A stretch of 64,000 nucleotides of DNA from Crotophaga sulcirostris. Taxonomy: Eukaryota > Chordata > Aves > Cuculiformes > Crotophagidae. The notes under the pieces were generated by a model. It did no database searches, was not told the origin of the DNA, and worked only from the letters and a program-made list of their open reading frames with translations. The translations under genes were made by a program, and so were the position numbers. This document shows positions 25,080-37,888 of this stretch, one piece after another. The stretch is from NCBI GenBank assembly GCA_013397455.1, contig VYZB01000035.1, positions 3,037,283 to 3,101,282 of the forward strand, read 5' to 3'. Position 1 is the first letter of the stretch. The number at the start of each line of letters is the position of its first letter.

Positions 25080-28000
25080 GTCCATGTATAGAAATGGTTT
25101 TGCCCAATACAGCCTTGCTGGAATTGGAACAGAGCTTCATTTTTATGGCAGCACTATAATCAGATTATAAAAGGTGGGCTGTCTGGCTTTAATCCTGTGA
25201 AGTATGGATTGAGCAAGCCCTGCTATAACAAAGCACTGAAATGTATGCTGACCCTCAGGCAGGTAGGTAATCACTAGGGATGAAGGTTGGAATTACTTAA
25301 GAGGTGAATTCATTGCATGTAGCAATAGGTCCAGTAAGTGTTCAGTGGCTTAACTGAATTGCTGTACCTTTCTGGGACCAAGCCCTCTTTCAACATGTTC
25401 TACTTCCATTTCCTTGAATGATGTGCATATAAGACAAAGCACTTGTACCACACACTGGTATCAACCACATCTCATGGATTGTATGTTGTTGATTGACCTC
25501 ATACCTCTCTGAGGATAAAAGAGGGAAATGAAAAGTGAAAACTGGTTAAAGACTAAAGTACATGTATGGAATGGCAGGAGGAGACTGCTGCTACTTGTGC
25601 CTTGTTCAGTATATTTTAGGAACCAAAAATCTGAAATACTAAAAGTCGGTGAAAACTCCCAGTAAAACTACTGAAACCAGACAAAACCATGATATGAAAA
25701 TGCAAAACCTACAGGTTGCTGTCATTAATAGTTTCCTGTTTGTTTATTTGTTTGTTTTTTTTAGCAGAAGAATGCTGTCAGTCTTGTCTGTGGTAGAGAG
25801 TGTAGTGGAAATAAGAGGAATTTGAAATCCTAGCTAGTGATGATGATGCCTGTATTTGATTTGGTGCTGTTACGCTTTTTAAACACCTCAATTACTTGTA
25901 GTCTACATGTGTTTGAACCTGTGATATTGGAGCGAAGGGGAAATTGTGAGTGATTTTCTAGTGTGCAAGATTAGAGACTAAAAGTAGGAATAATTTGTGA
26001 AAACAAAGGTATCTTGTGCCAGTTTAGACACCTAAGGTCTGTATGAGGCTGGTAGACAGCATCTAAGGAGAACCCAAACACTTCTGCAAAGGCAGCTGAA
26101 GACCGGGTAGAATATGCTATTAGATAATGTTTATATTACAGTTCTACATAAAAGCCTTTAGGAGGACTTGAATCTATTCTCTGAAAATCTTGTTGTTCAG
26201 ATTTCTGATGCTGCAGTGTGATGGATGTGGGAAGACAAATATGACCTTACTATCAGGATTTAGTGAGATGCATTCTCGTTCCCTGTTTATCAACAAAATC
26301 TTTGTATTACTTACTCTGCTGCTCACCGGTGGCTCAAAGATACTAATCAATAGTTTAAGAATTAGAAATCTTAGAGAAATTTGATCCATATCTTAAAACA
26401 GAGAGCTGTATACACTCTCCAAGCCCACTAGAAGTAAAAGGAAATTTCAGAGAGTGCTTGAGTTAGTTAGGCTTTTAGTTAGTACTTTAGTTTTAACATA
26501 AACATACTGTAAGGAAGAGTTTTTGTTTTTCTTTATTGGATGCCACATCATCCACACAATCTCTGGGTAATTAGGTTCTTAATAAGTGGACTGTTGATTG
26601 CATGGAAAGGTGAAATGCTGACAACATCAGTGAATTAAGCTACTGAACAGATGTTTTGTGCAGCTGTTACCCTACCCACTAGTTTTACTAGCTGCTGGGT
26701 GTCCACCTTTTGTGAAACCTTTGAGAATAAGCACTGTTCTAAACTTCCATATAGGGACTTCAGTTGAACTGTAGAGCAAGAAGTCATTACCTTATTGCAC
26801 TATTAACCATTTCTACATAACACAATTCAGAACCAGGTGTGTATATGTAACTGCTTTTCACATAGGTGAATCTTGCCAGTAGCAGCTCAAGTGAAACTGA
26901 TGACTGAAGTTCGTACTGAAGTATTCAGATTATACTGGTCTCTTAGGGTAAATGAAATGACATTCTCCTTCCAGAACTTTATTACAACATTAGTGATTTT
27001 AAACTTTGTGATTTTGACTGGGTGCCTTTTCTTAAAAAAGGTTTCTCTTTTTTTGCACAGCTGACCAAATTAGATCAATATCCTGTAGTACAGAGCTACT
27101 TAAAACCTTTTATCTGCAGCAGCAGTGGAACATGTTTGTATCACTCAGTATTCTTATTTTGCTCTTTTGGTGACAGAAATATTACCAAGAGCACTTGGTG
27201 GTTTTTTTTAAAATAATTGAATGAGACCTAGGAAACAACTGAGGAAAATGATCAATCTTTCTTCTGTTCTTCTGTGTTTCGTGTTGAGGAATGTTATTGT
27301 TCGTTTTTGCCCTGTTTCAGTACCCAAAAAAGGGTGACAGGGAGGTGTAGGGCCACCTAACCGAAACTGAGTGTCTGAGGAACGTAGTCAATGAGATGTA
27401 ATGATGTAGCAGAGATTTCAGGAAAGGTGGTACTAAAACAGACTTGTGGAAAATAAAGCAATGAACTACCTTCTTGAGTGTGAAATCTCTGAAAAGTCTT
27501 ATGAGGACTGAGGTAGTTGTCACTTCACTCTCGTGTCCATTTATGTGTTATTTATATTTCCCTGGAATTTTAGTCAATTGTTCCTTTTGTTGGAAGTGTG
27601 ACCATTTTCCTCCAATTAAAATAAGTAGAAACAAATGACGTATGTGTCGACATTGGTCTTTTAATTCTACCCCACTGAGCTAAATGATGAGATTCTTATT
27701 GAATCAGAGAAACTAGGATTTTGTTGCTTCGACAAAATAGATTTCAGATACATACACTAAGCAAACAGATTTATAAATCACAAGAGACATAAAATACAGT
27801 GTAGCAACTAGCTTAAAGACTACGAACTAGAGAGGAAGAGAAAAATTTCTATATGAATTTGTTTTTTCTTTGCGGTTTTACAAGGACAATTGGACTGAGC
27901 ATCCCAGTGCTATGGTTTTTAAAACCCATCAATAAAAGCTGCTAACATTTGAGCCTGTTGAAACTGCACGTTTCCGTAATTCACTCTGGGTGTAAACAAG

Positions 28001-28849
28001 GAAGGACACCTTCAATGAAGTGTTGATATAGTTGGGTGCTAATAGCCTATGAGTCCTGGCAGCTGGTTAGTGGCATTTAATTCTTTTAACACAGAGTAGT
28101 AGAAATTTGTGCTTTAATGCCTGAGACCTATGCTGGGAGTATGGCATTAGCTCAGAGAGTAGATACGGAATCAAGGCAAGTTTTTAGAGCCTTCCAATGA
28201 CAGTCATACTACTTTCTTCCAGTAAAGGAAGGCATTCCAAAAGTAATTTTGATTTTTCTCAATTTAAGCTACCATCAAAGCAGATTAATTATGAGACAGT
28301 TAAAAATCTTCACTTACTGTATTGAATTTGGTATGATAGTAATATAAATCGTAATGTAATTTGACTTTTTTCCACATTCTCTATCTGAATGTGTCTGAGT
28401 TAATGGCTTTGTGTCTAATTAGTTTTATCACTTACATTTTGCTGTGTAGTAAATTAAAAAGTACCATTGCTTGTACTATAACTTGTCTATCCACCTAGCT
28501 GTGTGTGTAACATTGCAGGTCGAAGACTGGATTTTTCTCTCTCCTTTGTGTAATTCAAAGTAGCAAAGGCATACCACATTAAAGTACAGAAGAAATATAT
28601 GAAAAAGTATGTTGTAATGAAAAACCATTTAAGTTACTCAATTGTTGTTTGCCATTACTGAAAAGCTTCTGCTTATGATTTGTTAGGATTCGGCGTGTGA
28701 GAAACTACAGGTAAACGAATAGCTTTCAGAGGCTTTAGGATATTAAGACATTTTCCTGTGTACTGGAAAATGAATAATCAGGAATTATGTTGCATTTGTA
28801 GTGCTTCCCTTTCTTCATACAAGTTGTCAGGATTGTTAAAGAAACATGG
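25080..28849. other. Presumed intron sequence
   Basis: AT-rich unique DNA. One polypyrimidine/AG site (27060) is followed by an open frame and is listed separately. The small overlapping frames at 26174-26389 on both strands look like chance. Confidence 0.45.
27061..27216 (+). other. Weak exon candidate behind a good acceptor
   Basis: GTTTCTCTTTTTTTGCACAG ends at 27060, a strong acceptor shape. One frame stays open from there to the stop at 27214-27216 and begins LTKLDQYPVVQSYLKPF. Possible donors are poor (CTCA|GTATTC near 27149, TTTTG|GTGACA near 27171). No family is recognised. Such combinations arise by chance every few kb in AT-rich DNA. Confidence 0.12.
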
Positions 28850-28943
28850 GTAGATGAGGTGCTCAGGGATATGGCTTAGTAGTGGACAGGGTACAGTTGG
28901 GCTTGATCTCAAAGGCCCTTTCCAACCATATGATTCTATGTTC
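28850..28943 (+). mobile_element. CR1 3'-end fragment
   Basis: About 95 bases with the usual end layout: GTGCTCAGGGATATGGCTTAG, TTGGGCTTGATCTCAAAGG, CCCTTTCCAACC and an ATGATTCTATGTTCT tail. The body is missing, as expected for heavy 5' truncation. Confidence 0.88.
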
Positions 28944-29448
28944 TAGCCTAGCAATCGACTTGATCCTGTTACCTATATTTTTTTATATGTTCCTTTCACT
29001 GCATGGGTATGTGGACAGACACTGTTTCTCTTGCTCAAATATGAAATTTGGCATGTATTGACATTGCAATGAGATATACATCTAACATATTCTTTCATGA
29101 AGAGGGACGAGAGCAGCATCGTGTCTTGGGGTAGCATTTTGCTGCAGCAAACAAACTTTCTTAAGGAAATGTTCCTGGGAAAATGCAAGGTGTACACAAC
29201 TTAGCTGCTTTGGCTTCTCTCTTTTGCATAATCTTGTGCTAGACACACTTGGTGTACAAGGTATGAGGCAGCCTGCTGAATCCAGAAAAAGAGATGCATT
29301 GTGGAACTGTGCTGTTCTGGAGAGGTGGATGTCAGGGTGGGGTTGTTGTTGGTCAAGTGAAGAAACCTGATACAGTGTATGAGACTTGGCAGGTGTGTAC
29401 TTCTTGCTATTTAACAGTTGGCTTGTTTCACTTGAGGTATATTTCTGT

Positions 29449-29590
29449 AGGAAGGAGAAGGTGAATGGCAGGTAACAGACAAAAAAGGAAGAAAGCAGGG
29501 GAGAAAGGAAGTGGGGAAAAAGAGCAAATAGCAAAAGAGAAATAATGAAGAAAGGAAAAAATAAAGGCAGAAAAAAGAGATGTAGTAGGG
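29449..29590 (+). repeat. Purine-rich low-complexity tract
   Basis: A run dominated by A and G (GGAAGAAAG, GGGGAGAAAGG, AAAAAGAG and similar). Its complement produces the hydrophobic, Phe/Leu/Ser-rich start of a 150-codon minus-strand open frame (29082-29534), which is therefore best read as a composition artefact. Confidence 0.7.
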
Positions 29591-31334
29591 TGCACAGCAG
29601 CTGGTACTGGCCACTAGATCCATGACTTGTTAAAAATCTTTTTCCATCTCAGCTCAAAGAATCTTACTACAACAATCCTAATATACATGGATGTGAAACA
29701 GAAGTAAGATATTAAAAGTTATCTTTGGAGGCCATTGTTTGCTATAATTACACTGAAAGGGATCTTATGTCAGTTTGCTATCACAGTAGTAACTTTGGTA
29801 TTGTGGAGACGGGAATTTGGAATGTTATGTTTAGATACACAAAATCTGTGGAATTGTTGGAACATACTAGGACACTGTACTCTCAAGTGGATTACAATAG
29901 ATTTACCAAAGAAGAACAAACTCGCACACAAAATAAATCTCTAACTGAGATGTCTTAATATTTCAATTACTGGACTGGTAGTAATAGCCTGGTACAGAAA
30001 TGGCTAGCGCATATGAATAATAAACATCCAGAGGCTTAACAGACTCTTCTTGGGAAGTAATGGCTTGGCAATTAATACAGTTTATAGACTTTAGAGCAGT
30101 AGAATCACTTTGCATTAATTCAGTTCCAAAGTGCTTTCACCAAACCCTTCTTATGACCCCTACAAAGTATCTGCTTTGCTCTTTGCCAGGAAGAAATTTC
30201 TTTTCAAATTACTTTGCAGACGCCTATTCTGAATTTATTGCCATTCTTTTTCTAATTCAATTTTACTCTCTTAGGACATGGCCTTATTAACTGGTGCCTC
30301 TGGTTGAATATCTGCAAGGTCCTACATACATTGCTGGAACATAGTTCAATAGGCTATATTATATTAGAAAGACGCAAGTCACTGTTTTCCAATCCAGGCT
30401 TGCAAACAATATGCATACCAATGAAATTACGCACTTAAGCATTTACTGGTTGAGGACAAGCAATGTTGTGTTTTACAGAACTCTGGTTTGAAATTTTTCA
30501 TTGCCCTGGTGGCTGTAGAATTGAAACAGTAATGGAAAACGGGTTATAACTGAATTTGTGGTCATTTTTTATTTTACTTCTTAATATTGTGAATTTTTTC
30601 ATTCAGTTAGATTTTTTTTTTTCTTGCTGTGGAATTTGGAGATTATGGCTAGATAGCATTGTATACATTTTAGAGTTCCTGTAAAAGAGGTAAGGTTATC
30701 ACAGAGTCAGAATTAGACTGTGAGAGGCTGGGCCCTGATGAAGTAGTATAACTTTTTGTTAATGTTTCCTGGATAATGTTACCAGTACATTCATGTGCTG
30801 CCTTCATAGCACACAAATGCATTATTATTGTGCTTTGTGACATGACTTCATGACATGTGAAGTTCATTGTTTTTCTTACTGTCTTCAAAGAATTTTGAGA
30901 ATACTTAGTCTTTGCTTTTACAACCATTTTTGTCAATGTGCTTGTTACTAAGTATTTTCCCTGTGTTAGGGAAGGCGAAGTCCAGAGGGAGAACCCAGAG
31001 CAGAAAATGGTCTGTGTGATCCTTAGTTTCTGCTGTCTTTCCTTCCATATTTTAGACCTAGTCTCAGGGGAAACCCTATCTCTGGTTCAGAATATTCTAA
31101 TTGTTACTAGACTCAGTTTCATTTTGATTAAGACTTGTCAACTGTGGTTTTCAGGTTTGAGCTTAGGAGTGCTTTGGAAACAGGCCTAACACGTTGCTTA
31201 ATACTCATTGAGAAACCAGTATCAGCATCCCCCTCAGGTTAAAGATGCTTTTGTTAAACCTTGTGGCTGAAGAGATGGACTTCAGAACTGGGTTCAAAGT
31301 GTTCTTTCCTAATCTATCTCTTTTCACTTTACAG

Positions 31335-31381
31335 TTGAAGCATCCTCTCGGGAAAATGGGGAGGAAAAAGAAAACAAGCAA
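31335..31381 (+). other. Weak candidate 47-nt exon
   Basis: The acceptor CTCTTTTCACTTTACAG ends at 31334 after a pyrimidine-rich run. A usable donor CAA|GTCAGA follows at 31381. The frame that fits reads EASSRENGEEKENKQ, hydrophilic and acidic/basic like a linker region. No family is recognised, and the purine-rich composition alone could give this. Confidence 0.15.
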
Positions 31382-33448
31382 GTCAGATGGGGAGAGGGAG
31401 TGGCTGGCCCTTGGAGAGGGTACTGATATTAATGGAAGTTTGGATTGGAAGATTTTTCTGATGAGTTGCCCTAGAATTGATTGAGGATGTTGCCCTTCAA
31501 CAGTGAGACTGTGTCTGGGAACACCCATATTCCCAAGAGCATGTGGCTGAAATTTGAAGTACTACTTAGGGGCTTTGGGGCTTCTTAGATTTGACCTGGT
31601 GCTTGGAGATCTGGGTAGTGTTTGTTTGGATTCTTCTGTCGCTTTACATTAATAATCTCGTTGATATGTTGTTCCTAACTGCCTGCATTTGATTCAGTTG
31701 CACGCATTCAGTAGCTCAGTGCTGTACAGGAAACTCACAGAAACTCTGTAATTAACTCAGTTCATTTGCCTACAAAATTTTTTAAGAAAGTGTAATACAG
31801 TTCGCTCCCTGACAGCTGCAGGACTGTTACTATAATCTTATTATGAAGGCAGAATGTAGATAAAAGTGGAAGGTAGGTCAGTAGTATAGCAGAAACCAGA
31901 GATTGATTATTCTATACGTGCAGGGCTATAACTGTCTTAGACAAGTAGTAGGGACACTCTTATCTGCATAACTGGAAGTATGAGAAGTATGACATGTAGT
32001 GGGACTAGAAGTATGCGTGGCATTAATATTATAGCACTGTTTTTCTTCTTGTCTTGTAAATCCACAAAGAATGATGAGGCATTTGCCATACTTAGCAATT
32101 TAGAATAGAAAAGGCAGGGTAAGGGTAACACTCAAGTCTTCAGGAGTAACAGCAGAGACTTTGATATACAACAGTAAAAGGGCCCTAGAAAAGGGGTCTG
32201 ATCTGCTTTTGTGCTTGCTATTCTCAGAAGGTTGGTTTTTGAACTCTTTGCACACATTCAACTTAAGCTTCTCTAGCAGCACCTGGTTTGCACTGCAAGG
32301 TTGCCCTTAGCATGGTCACATGCACGTTTGTACTGCTTATCTGCCTTTTGACTGTGCTTGTGCCTTTCAGGCTGTGATGTACTCATTGGTGTGCTGTGGA
32401 TAGTGTGTCCAGGGGTGCCCAAGCTCCAACCCACTTATGGTGGTTCACAATATGGAAGACAGAGGAAGAAGGAGTATTTGCAGAGGTAGTTGAGATGAGC
32501 GCTGAGTTCATGTTTTCAAGATTTTTTTTTTTTCTTTAAGATCTTGAGGCAGTTTGTTTTCAAAGGCTGAGATTTTGAGCATGTAATCGCATGGACCTTG
32601 AAGTTAAGGTGCTGGGCAGGTTTCTACTATTTCTGTGCCTAAAATTGTACCCTGGTAAGAAATTATGTTCTCAGATGGAAACACTAATCAGCCAGAAAAC
32701 GTCTACAGATCCTACTTCATACATTTCTTAATGTTTTAGATACAGTGAGATTTCCCTGAAAAATAGAATTTGAGGTTTGGTCAAAACAATAGAAATTGTT
32801 TAAAAATCATTGTAAATCACTTTGATGTATGTCATGTGTATATCCATGTGGTTGTGATTAAACAGATTCATTGTGTGCAAAAGCTAGAGGATGATTGTTG
32901 CTGAATGTAACTTGCCTTTCACACATTTTTTAGAAGAACTATCAGTCATAACGATCAAACTGTAAAAACAGAAAATAGGAGCCACAGCAGAGATCTGAAA
33001 AACAGCCAAGGAAACCATCCTGGACTTCATCAAAACCAAAAGATTATATGACTTCATGTCATGGTTTTGGGAGAATGATAAAATTGAAACTGATGAATGG
33101 CTTGTATTAATTATTTTATATTTGGCTTGTGTTTTAGTTTTTGGGGTACTTTATCGTCAAACTTTTTTATTACTCATTCTTAGTATGAGTTTTGTTTGTT
33201 TTTACTGAGACAGTGTCTGCATATTTATAGCACAGCAACTCTCTCCATTCTGCCTGGATATTTCATGAACAAAGAGCATGAAAAAAGCATGGCTACGTAG
33301 CCAAGCTAATATTGCATTACTTGAATGTCTGTCTGAATCTACTCTGGCTGTTATGGCTGATCTGATTTCTGTTTTTCTCAAGCAAACCTGTCTTTTCTTG
33401 GCAGGAAAGTAGGGAGTTCATGGAACTGTTTCCCTTCCTTTTGTAAAA

Positions 33449-33565
33449 AAAAAAAACCCAAAAAACAAAACAACAACAAAAAGCAAACAAACACAAACCT
33501 AAAACGCTTCCACAAACAAACAAACAAAAACCCAAACCAAAACAAAAAGCCCCCAACAAAACCCA
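33449..33565 (+). repeat. A/C-rich low-complexity tract
   Basis: Irregular units of AAAC, CAAAACA and AAACCC in which A and C almost exclude T and G. It resembles a decayed (CAAA)n simple repeat. It begins with a run of 12 A, as might be left by a retroposed poly(A) tail, but no element body is recognisable upstream. Confidence 0.75.
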
Positions 33566-36368
33566 GGTAGTGGATTTGCCTCGTAAGGAGGTTTGTAGGC
33601 CCTAGTTTTGTTGTGTGCTTTGAAGAACAGCAGTAGAAGTACCTTAACGCTGTAGCCCTGCTTTACATGTGAACCCAAGACATCTCTGTATTATGTAAGT
33701 ACAGACAAGATACAGAGTGTAAGAATCTTGTGAATATGATGTTATGTGAAAGATCTGATAACAGCTGACTTTCTCTGTTCCTCTCTGAAATAGTCCTTTA
33801 AATCCTTCAAGTTTTTTGTGTCCTTGCAATGCTCTTTCCTCTCTTTATTTATATCTTAGTAGGTCCATCCTTTCCTCCTTTGCTTCATTTCTCCCTTTTT
33901 GCCTTTTTCTTACATGAGAGAAGCAAATACTTCAAGAAGCAAATGGTATTTAGATTTCCTTATATCTGAGGTGCACACAGTCAGGAACTGCATACTGGAC
34001 CACTGAATGACTTCTGCAAAGTTATTTCTAGCGTTGTATAAATTACACAGGTCAGCAAAGACAAGAATTTGAATTGTCTGCTATCATTACTCTCATTTTA
34101 CTTCAATATAAATCCTTGATTTTAGTGGAATATATTTTACATATGGAATATATTTTTAATATATATTATAAAAGTGGTGGAAGGTTAGATATTACAGACT
34201 TGAGAATTGGATAATGCAAGTCAAAAATTGTCTTTTCCTGCTGTGATCTCAAGAATACTGTGAAAAGATTGAATTATTCTTGTTTGTTTACTGTTGCTCT
34301 GGTAGTGTGGTGATAACCTGACCACATGAAATCAAAGGCAGAATTCCTATGCATTTCAACATGGTTAGGATTTCATTCAGTATTTTAGCTAATTACGGAT
34401 GTAGTGCTGGTTCTTTCATGGACCAAAATTGTGGAAAATGTTTTCTTTGAATCATGCCTTTATTACACAAGCAAGCCAAAACAGCTCTCAGGACCTAGAA
34501 GAGTTCTAGCTCAAAGCCATGCCAATCAGTTTCAGCTAATAAACTGTCATCCTGGAAGCCCCCAAAGCCTTCCAGAATGTCTTTTCTGCAAAGAAGACTT
34601 TCTAGTTTATTGAAGCCACGTTAAGGTGGTATTTTTCTTGTTTTAACATCCCTGAACATATGCTTTTAATGGCTGAATTTGAAAATGACTGCCTTCTAAA
34701 TTTCTAAATGCTGTATCTAACATGCCTGAGGAGAATGAACACTGGAAGTGGGAGATATTTTTTCTGTCTAATTTCTTTGATTGTAATAGAACGTTATGAC
34801 AGCATATGGTAGGTTATTTAAGTTAATCAAGGTATGGAGTAGATGTTCAGCTTTCTTAGTGATATTCAAACTCTTTGTGGAAGAATAATGGGGAAGATGC
34901 CTCTTGCAGCTCAGGATAAATACTTCTCTAAAGAACTTGTAGAAATGCCTTAGCACAGATATGAAAGACTTCCTGAGGCCAGTAAATCTCAGAAGGTCAG
35001 ATATTCATTCTGCTGAAAGCTGGCAATTCATGAAACCCCATGTCCCTCACTTCAAAAATAGTAGTAAAATCTCAGTAACCTTTGTGTCCCAATGTGCTTG
35101 AGCAATAAGCCTGAAGATGAAGAAAAGGTTATATAAATGTGTTGAGAATTTACTTTCTTCTGGTTCTGCAATTCCATTTGCTGGGATGGGAAACACTAAT
35201 TTTCTGCCCCTTACTGTGATCTGACCTGCTGCTTCATAAGGCTTTGAGAATAAGAGGTCTGTGCCTCTCAGAATACACTCTAATAGCTATTAGCTGCATT
35301 CTGGAGAAGACCTATTAAGTTCTTTTGTCTACTCAGTAGTGTTCATTTCCCAAGGGAAAAAAACTTCCTAAGGAAGGGTCTGAGTGTATACACTTCCATT
35401 GACACAGCGTTACTGAGGACTGAACTGCGGGGGCTGAGGTCTTCATTGTCTCTACCATAGGTCAGAGTTTCAGCAGCTACCAAGGCAGACTTGAAGTTAC
35501 TGTGAATACTGATGGTTTTGATTTATTAGACTTAATGTCTTGTCGTACGAAATGGGATAAAACCAGCCAGTTGCTTAAGCACTATAGAAACAGTTGCAAT
35601 TTTGTGATGGACTGTTTGTACTGTTAATGCAACTGAAACAGTATTATATATGTAGTACATTTCTGAGCTGTTTTAAATGCAGAGTTATACACCTAAACCT
35701 TATACAACAGCATCTAGAAATAATGTATTCAAATTGTAACGGTCTTGCTATAGCAGCACAGGCAGAAGAATCTGATGATGAGATAGATGGCTTTGCCAGA
35801 AGTAATCTGTGACTTTGGAGAGCTTGCCTGACTCTGTCCTTCCAGAAATGCATAGGTATCTTGTTCACATGTTATTTCCATCTCTTTGGAGAATATGATC
35901 ATTAGTGTCTTTTCCTTCAGTTTGCCTATCTGCAAAATGGAGATATTTCTATAGGAGGCTTAACACTCATAAATACTCATGAGGGTTTTTTGAGATATAT
36001 GAATGAAAGGTGCTATGCAAAATCAAAACAGTATTATATGCCCTGAGTGAAAAGAGCTGTCAATGTTTGTGCCCGAGCAGAATCATTAAGGGTAGAAGGT
36101 GCCTTAATGCACCAGATGTTTTGGAAATTAAAATATTGAAACTGAAAATAACAATTAAAACTGAAAACATTTCTATCAAGAATGTGAAAAGAATGAATTC
36201 TTAAAGTACCTTCTAAGAGCTGAGTTCTCTCTTAAAGTCAAGACTATCTTTCTGAAATATCTCACTCAAGGAGAAATTACAGGCTTGATACGGAAACTAC
36301 AGGTGAATTTCCTTGGTTTATGTATGCAGAATGCAGATGACTGATCTTTTCTGGCCAAAAACATCCTT

Positions 36369-36392
36369 GTGTGTGTGTGTATATATATATAT
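36369..36392 (+). repeat. (GT)n(AT)n microsatellite
   Basis: Six GT units pass directly into six AT units, followed by a T run. Confidence 0.85.
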
Positions 36393-37524
36393 TTTTTGGT
36401 CAACAGTCATGTTTATGGCTAAATAGTACTTTTTCTCTAGAGGGATTTAAATTCCATCAAAGCTATTATTTTGAAATGTATAATGTAAGCTCGTTATTTA
36501 GACAAACATAATGGCCTAGATGTTTATTTTGCGCAACTCTCTCCAGCTGTATTGATAAACAGATGTTGGAGAGATTGGATGTGGTTCTCCAGCATGCAGC
36601 TACTTGGATAAAGTTTAAATTGCATATGCTCAGTGTGGTGAGTGGAACAAACATATCTACATAGGAGTAAAATTCTGCAGATGCACTGTGCCTTAATGCA
36701 TTATTTGTGTGTGACAAAAGTAGGATTGATTTTGGTAAGCCTGGCTAACACAACTCTGTACTTTGTGGTGGTGCATGAGCTAATATGGACACCAGACACA
36801 AGATTACTATTGGATATGTCCTCCAGGTGAGCTGGTCTAGATATCTCCACGTAGAACTGAATAATTTACACAAACCTTGTGAGTTCAGGAGCAGTTGTCA
36901 CACTACAAGTTGTAACAAGCCAAGGTTTAATGTACAATACTGCATACAAGCTATTTGGTAATACTTTTGGTGGCTTGAACAAAGAATTGAATTGTCTTTA
37001 TATGGCACACAACTAGATCATTTCAGCACTTTCTGAGCTGTTTCTAAGTTGAAATAACAGTCTTTCTTTTGTCTTCCTTTGAAGCCTATAGGAAAATCAA
37101 TGTGAATTGCACACCTGAACTGACTTGAGTTAGTGGTGGAAGTCTGTTCCAGCCTAAATCTTTCTGTAGCTCTGTGATTCAAGAATAAGAGATTTTGATT
37201 TCTATGCATGTAAGAATAAGTTTGCACACTTCAGGGCAGTGTAGTGGGACTACATATATAGTTGGAGCCATTACAGATGTGGAGGAGTTTGTAAACACGC
37301 TTACTGACTGTTGAGATGAGGTCCACTGTCTGTATTACACTTCTGTGAAGGTTATTACTTTTGCCCTGTGAAATTCCCTACCTGAATTCCTGGTTGTGCA
37401 TTGGCTCAGCTGTTCATCAGGAAAACCTGAGCCTTACTTCTCCTGGGAATTGAAGGAAAAATAGCCCAAAGGTGGGCACTCCTATTGTGTTCCCATCCTC
37501 TCCTGACAATCAGGTACACAAAAA

Positions 37525-37888
37525 ACTGGGAGGATAGCATAGCAGGACAGCTGTCCCAGACCGGCCAAGGGGATATTCCGTACCATATGACATTATGCTC
37601 AGTATAAGTGGGGAGGGGGGTGACCGGGGGCGAGGTTGCTGCTTGGGGATGAGCTAAGCAGTGCCCACTGGGTGGTGATCAGTTGCACTGTGCATCACAT
37701 GTTTTGTATATTCTATCATCATTGTTATTATCTCTTCCTTTGCTGTCCTATTAATCTACCTTTATCTCAACTGACAAATTCTACCTTTTTTTTTTTTTCC
37801 TCATTCTCCCCCCTCATCCCACCTGGGGAGGAGGAGTGAGCAAGTGGCTGCATGGTACTTAGTTGCCAGCTGTGGTTAAACCACAGCA
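37525..37888 (+). mobile_element. Endogenous retrovirus LTR fragment (solo LTR-like)
   Basis: A layout I recognise from a common avian ERV LTR: ACAGCTGTCCCAGACCGGCC, then GATATTCCGTACCATATGAC and a CTCAGTATAAG motif (TATA-like, 37599-37609). A GC-rich segment, the CTATTAATCTACCTTTATCTC region, a T/C-rich tract (37782-37815) and the end TTAGTTGCCAGCTGTGGTTAAACCACAGCA follow in the parts 37859-37888. The right end closes with CA as LTRs do. The left end is uncertain and may extend to about 37450. No gag, pol or env sequence lies on either side, so this is a solo LTR or a fragment. Confidence 0.7.

Larger units (their letters stand above)
28944..37524. other. Presumed intron sequence with simple-sequence tracts
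   Basis: About 8.6 kb of unique DNA. It holds a purine-rich tract (about 29449-29590), an A/C-rich low-complexity tract (33449-33565), a GT/AT microsatellite (36369-36392) and AT-rich runs near 34130-34170. One weak exon candidate at 31335 is listed separately. No named repeat family is seen. Confidence 0.45.

Noticed and set aside
29082..29534. 150-codon minus-strand open frame, longest outside repeats
   Set aside because: Its start is the complement of a purine-rich tract, giving a Phe/Leu/Ser-rich stretch; no motif, no CpG promoter, no splice logic.
29725..29958. Two overlapping plus-strand frames of about 70-77 codons
   Set aside because: Both frames are open at once and neither resembles a known family, which fits chance.
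32409..32460. CAGGGGTGCCCAAG, like one end of a hAT element
   Set aside because: No matching inverted end or 8-bp duplication found nearby.
33290..33303. 14-bp perfect palindrome TGGCTACGTAGCCA
   Set aside because: A palindrome of this length is expected occasionally by chance in 64 kb; no other context.
35757..35812. Acidic frame AEESDDEIDGFARSN after an AG
   Set aside because: Short, ends in a stop at once, the acceptor lacks a real pyrimidine tract.
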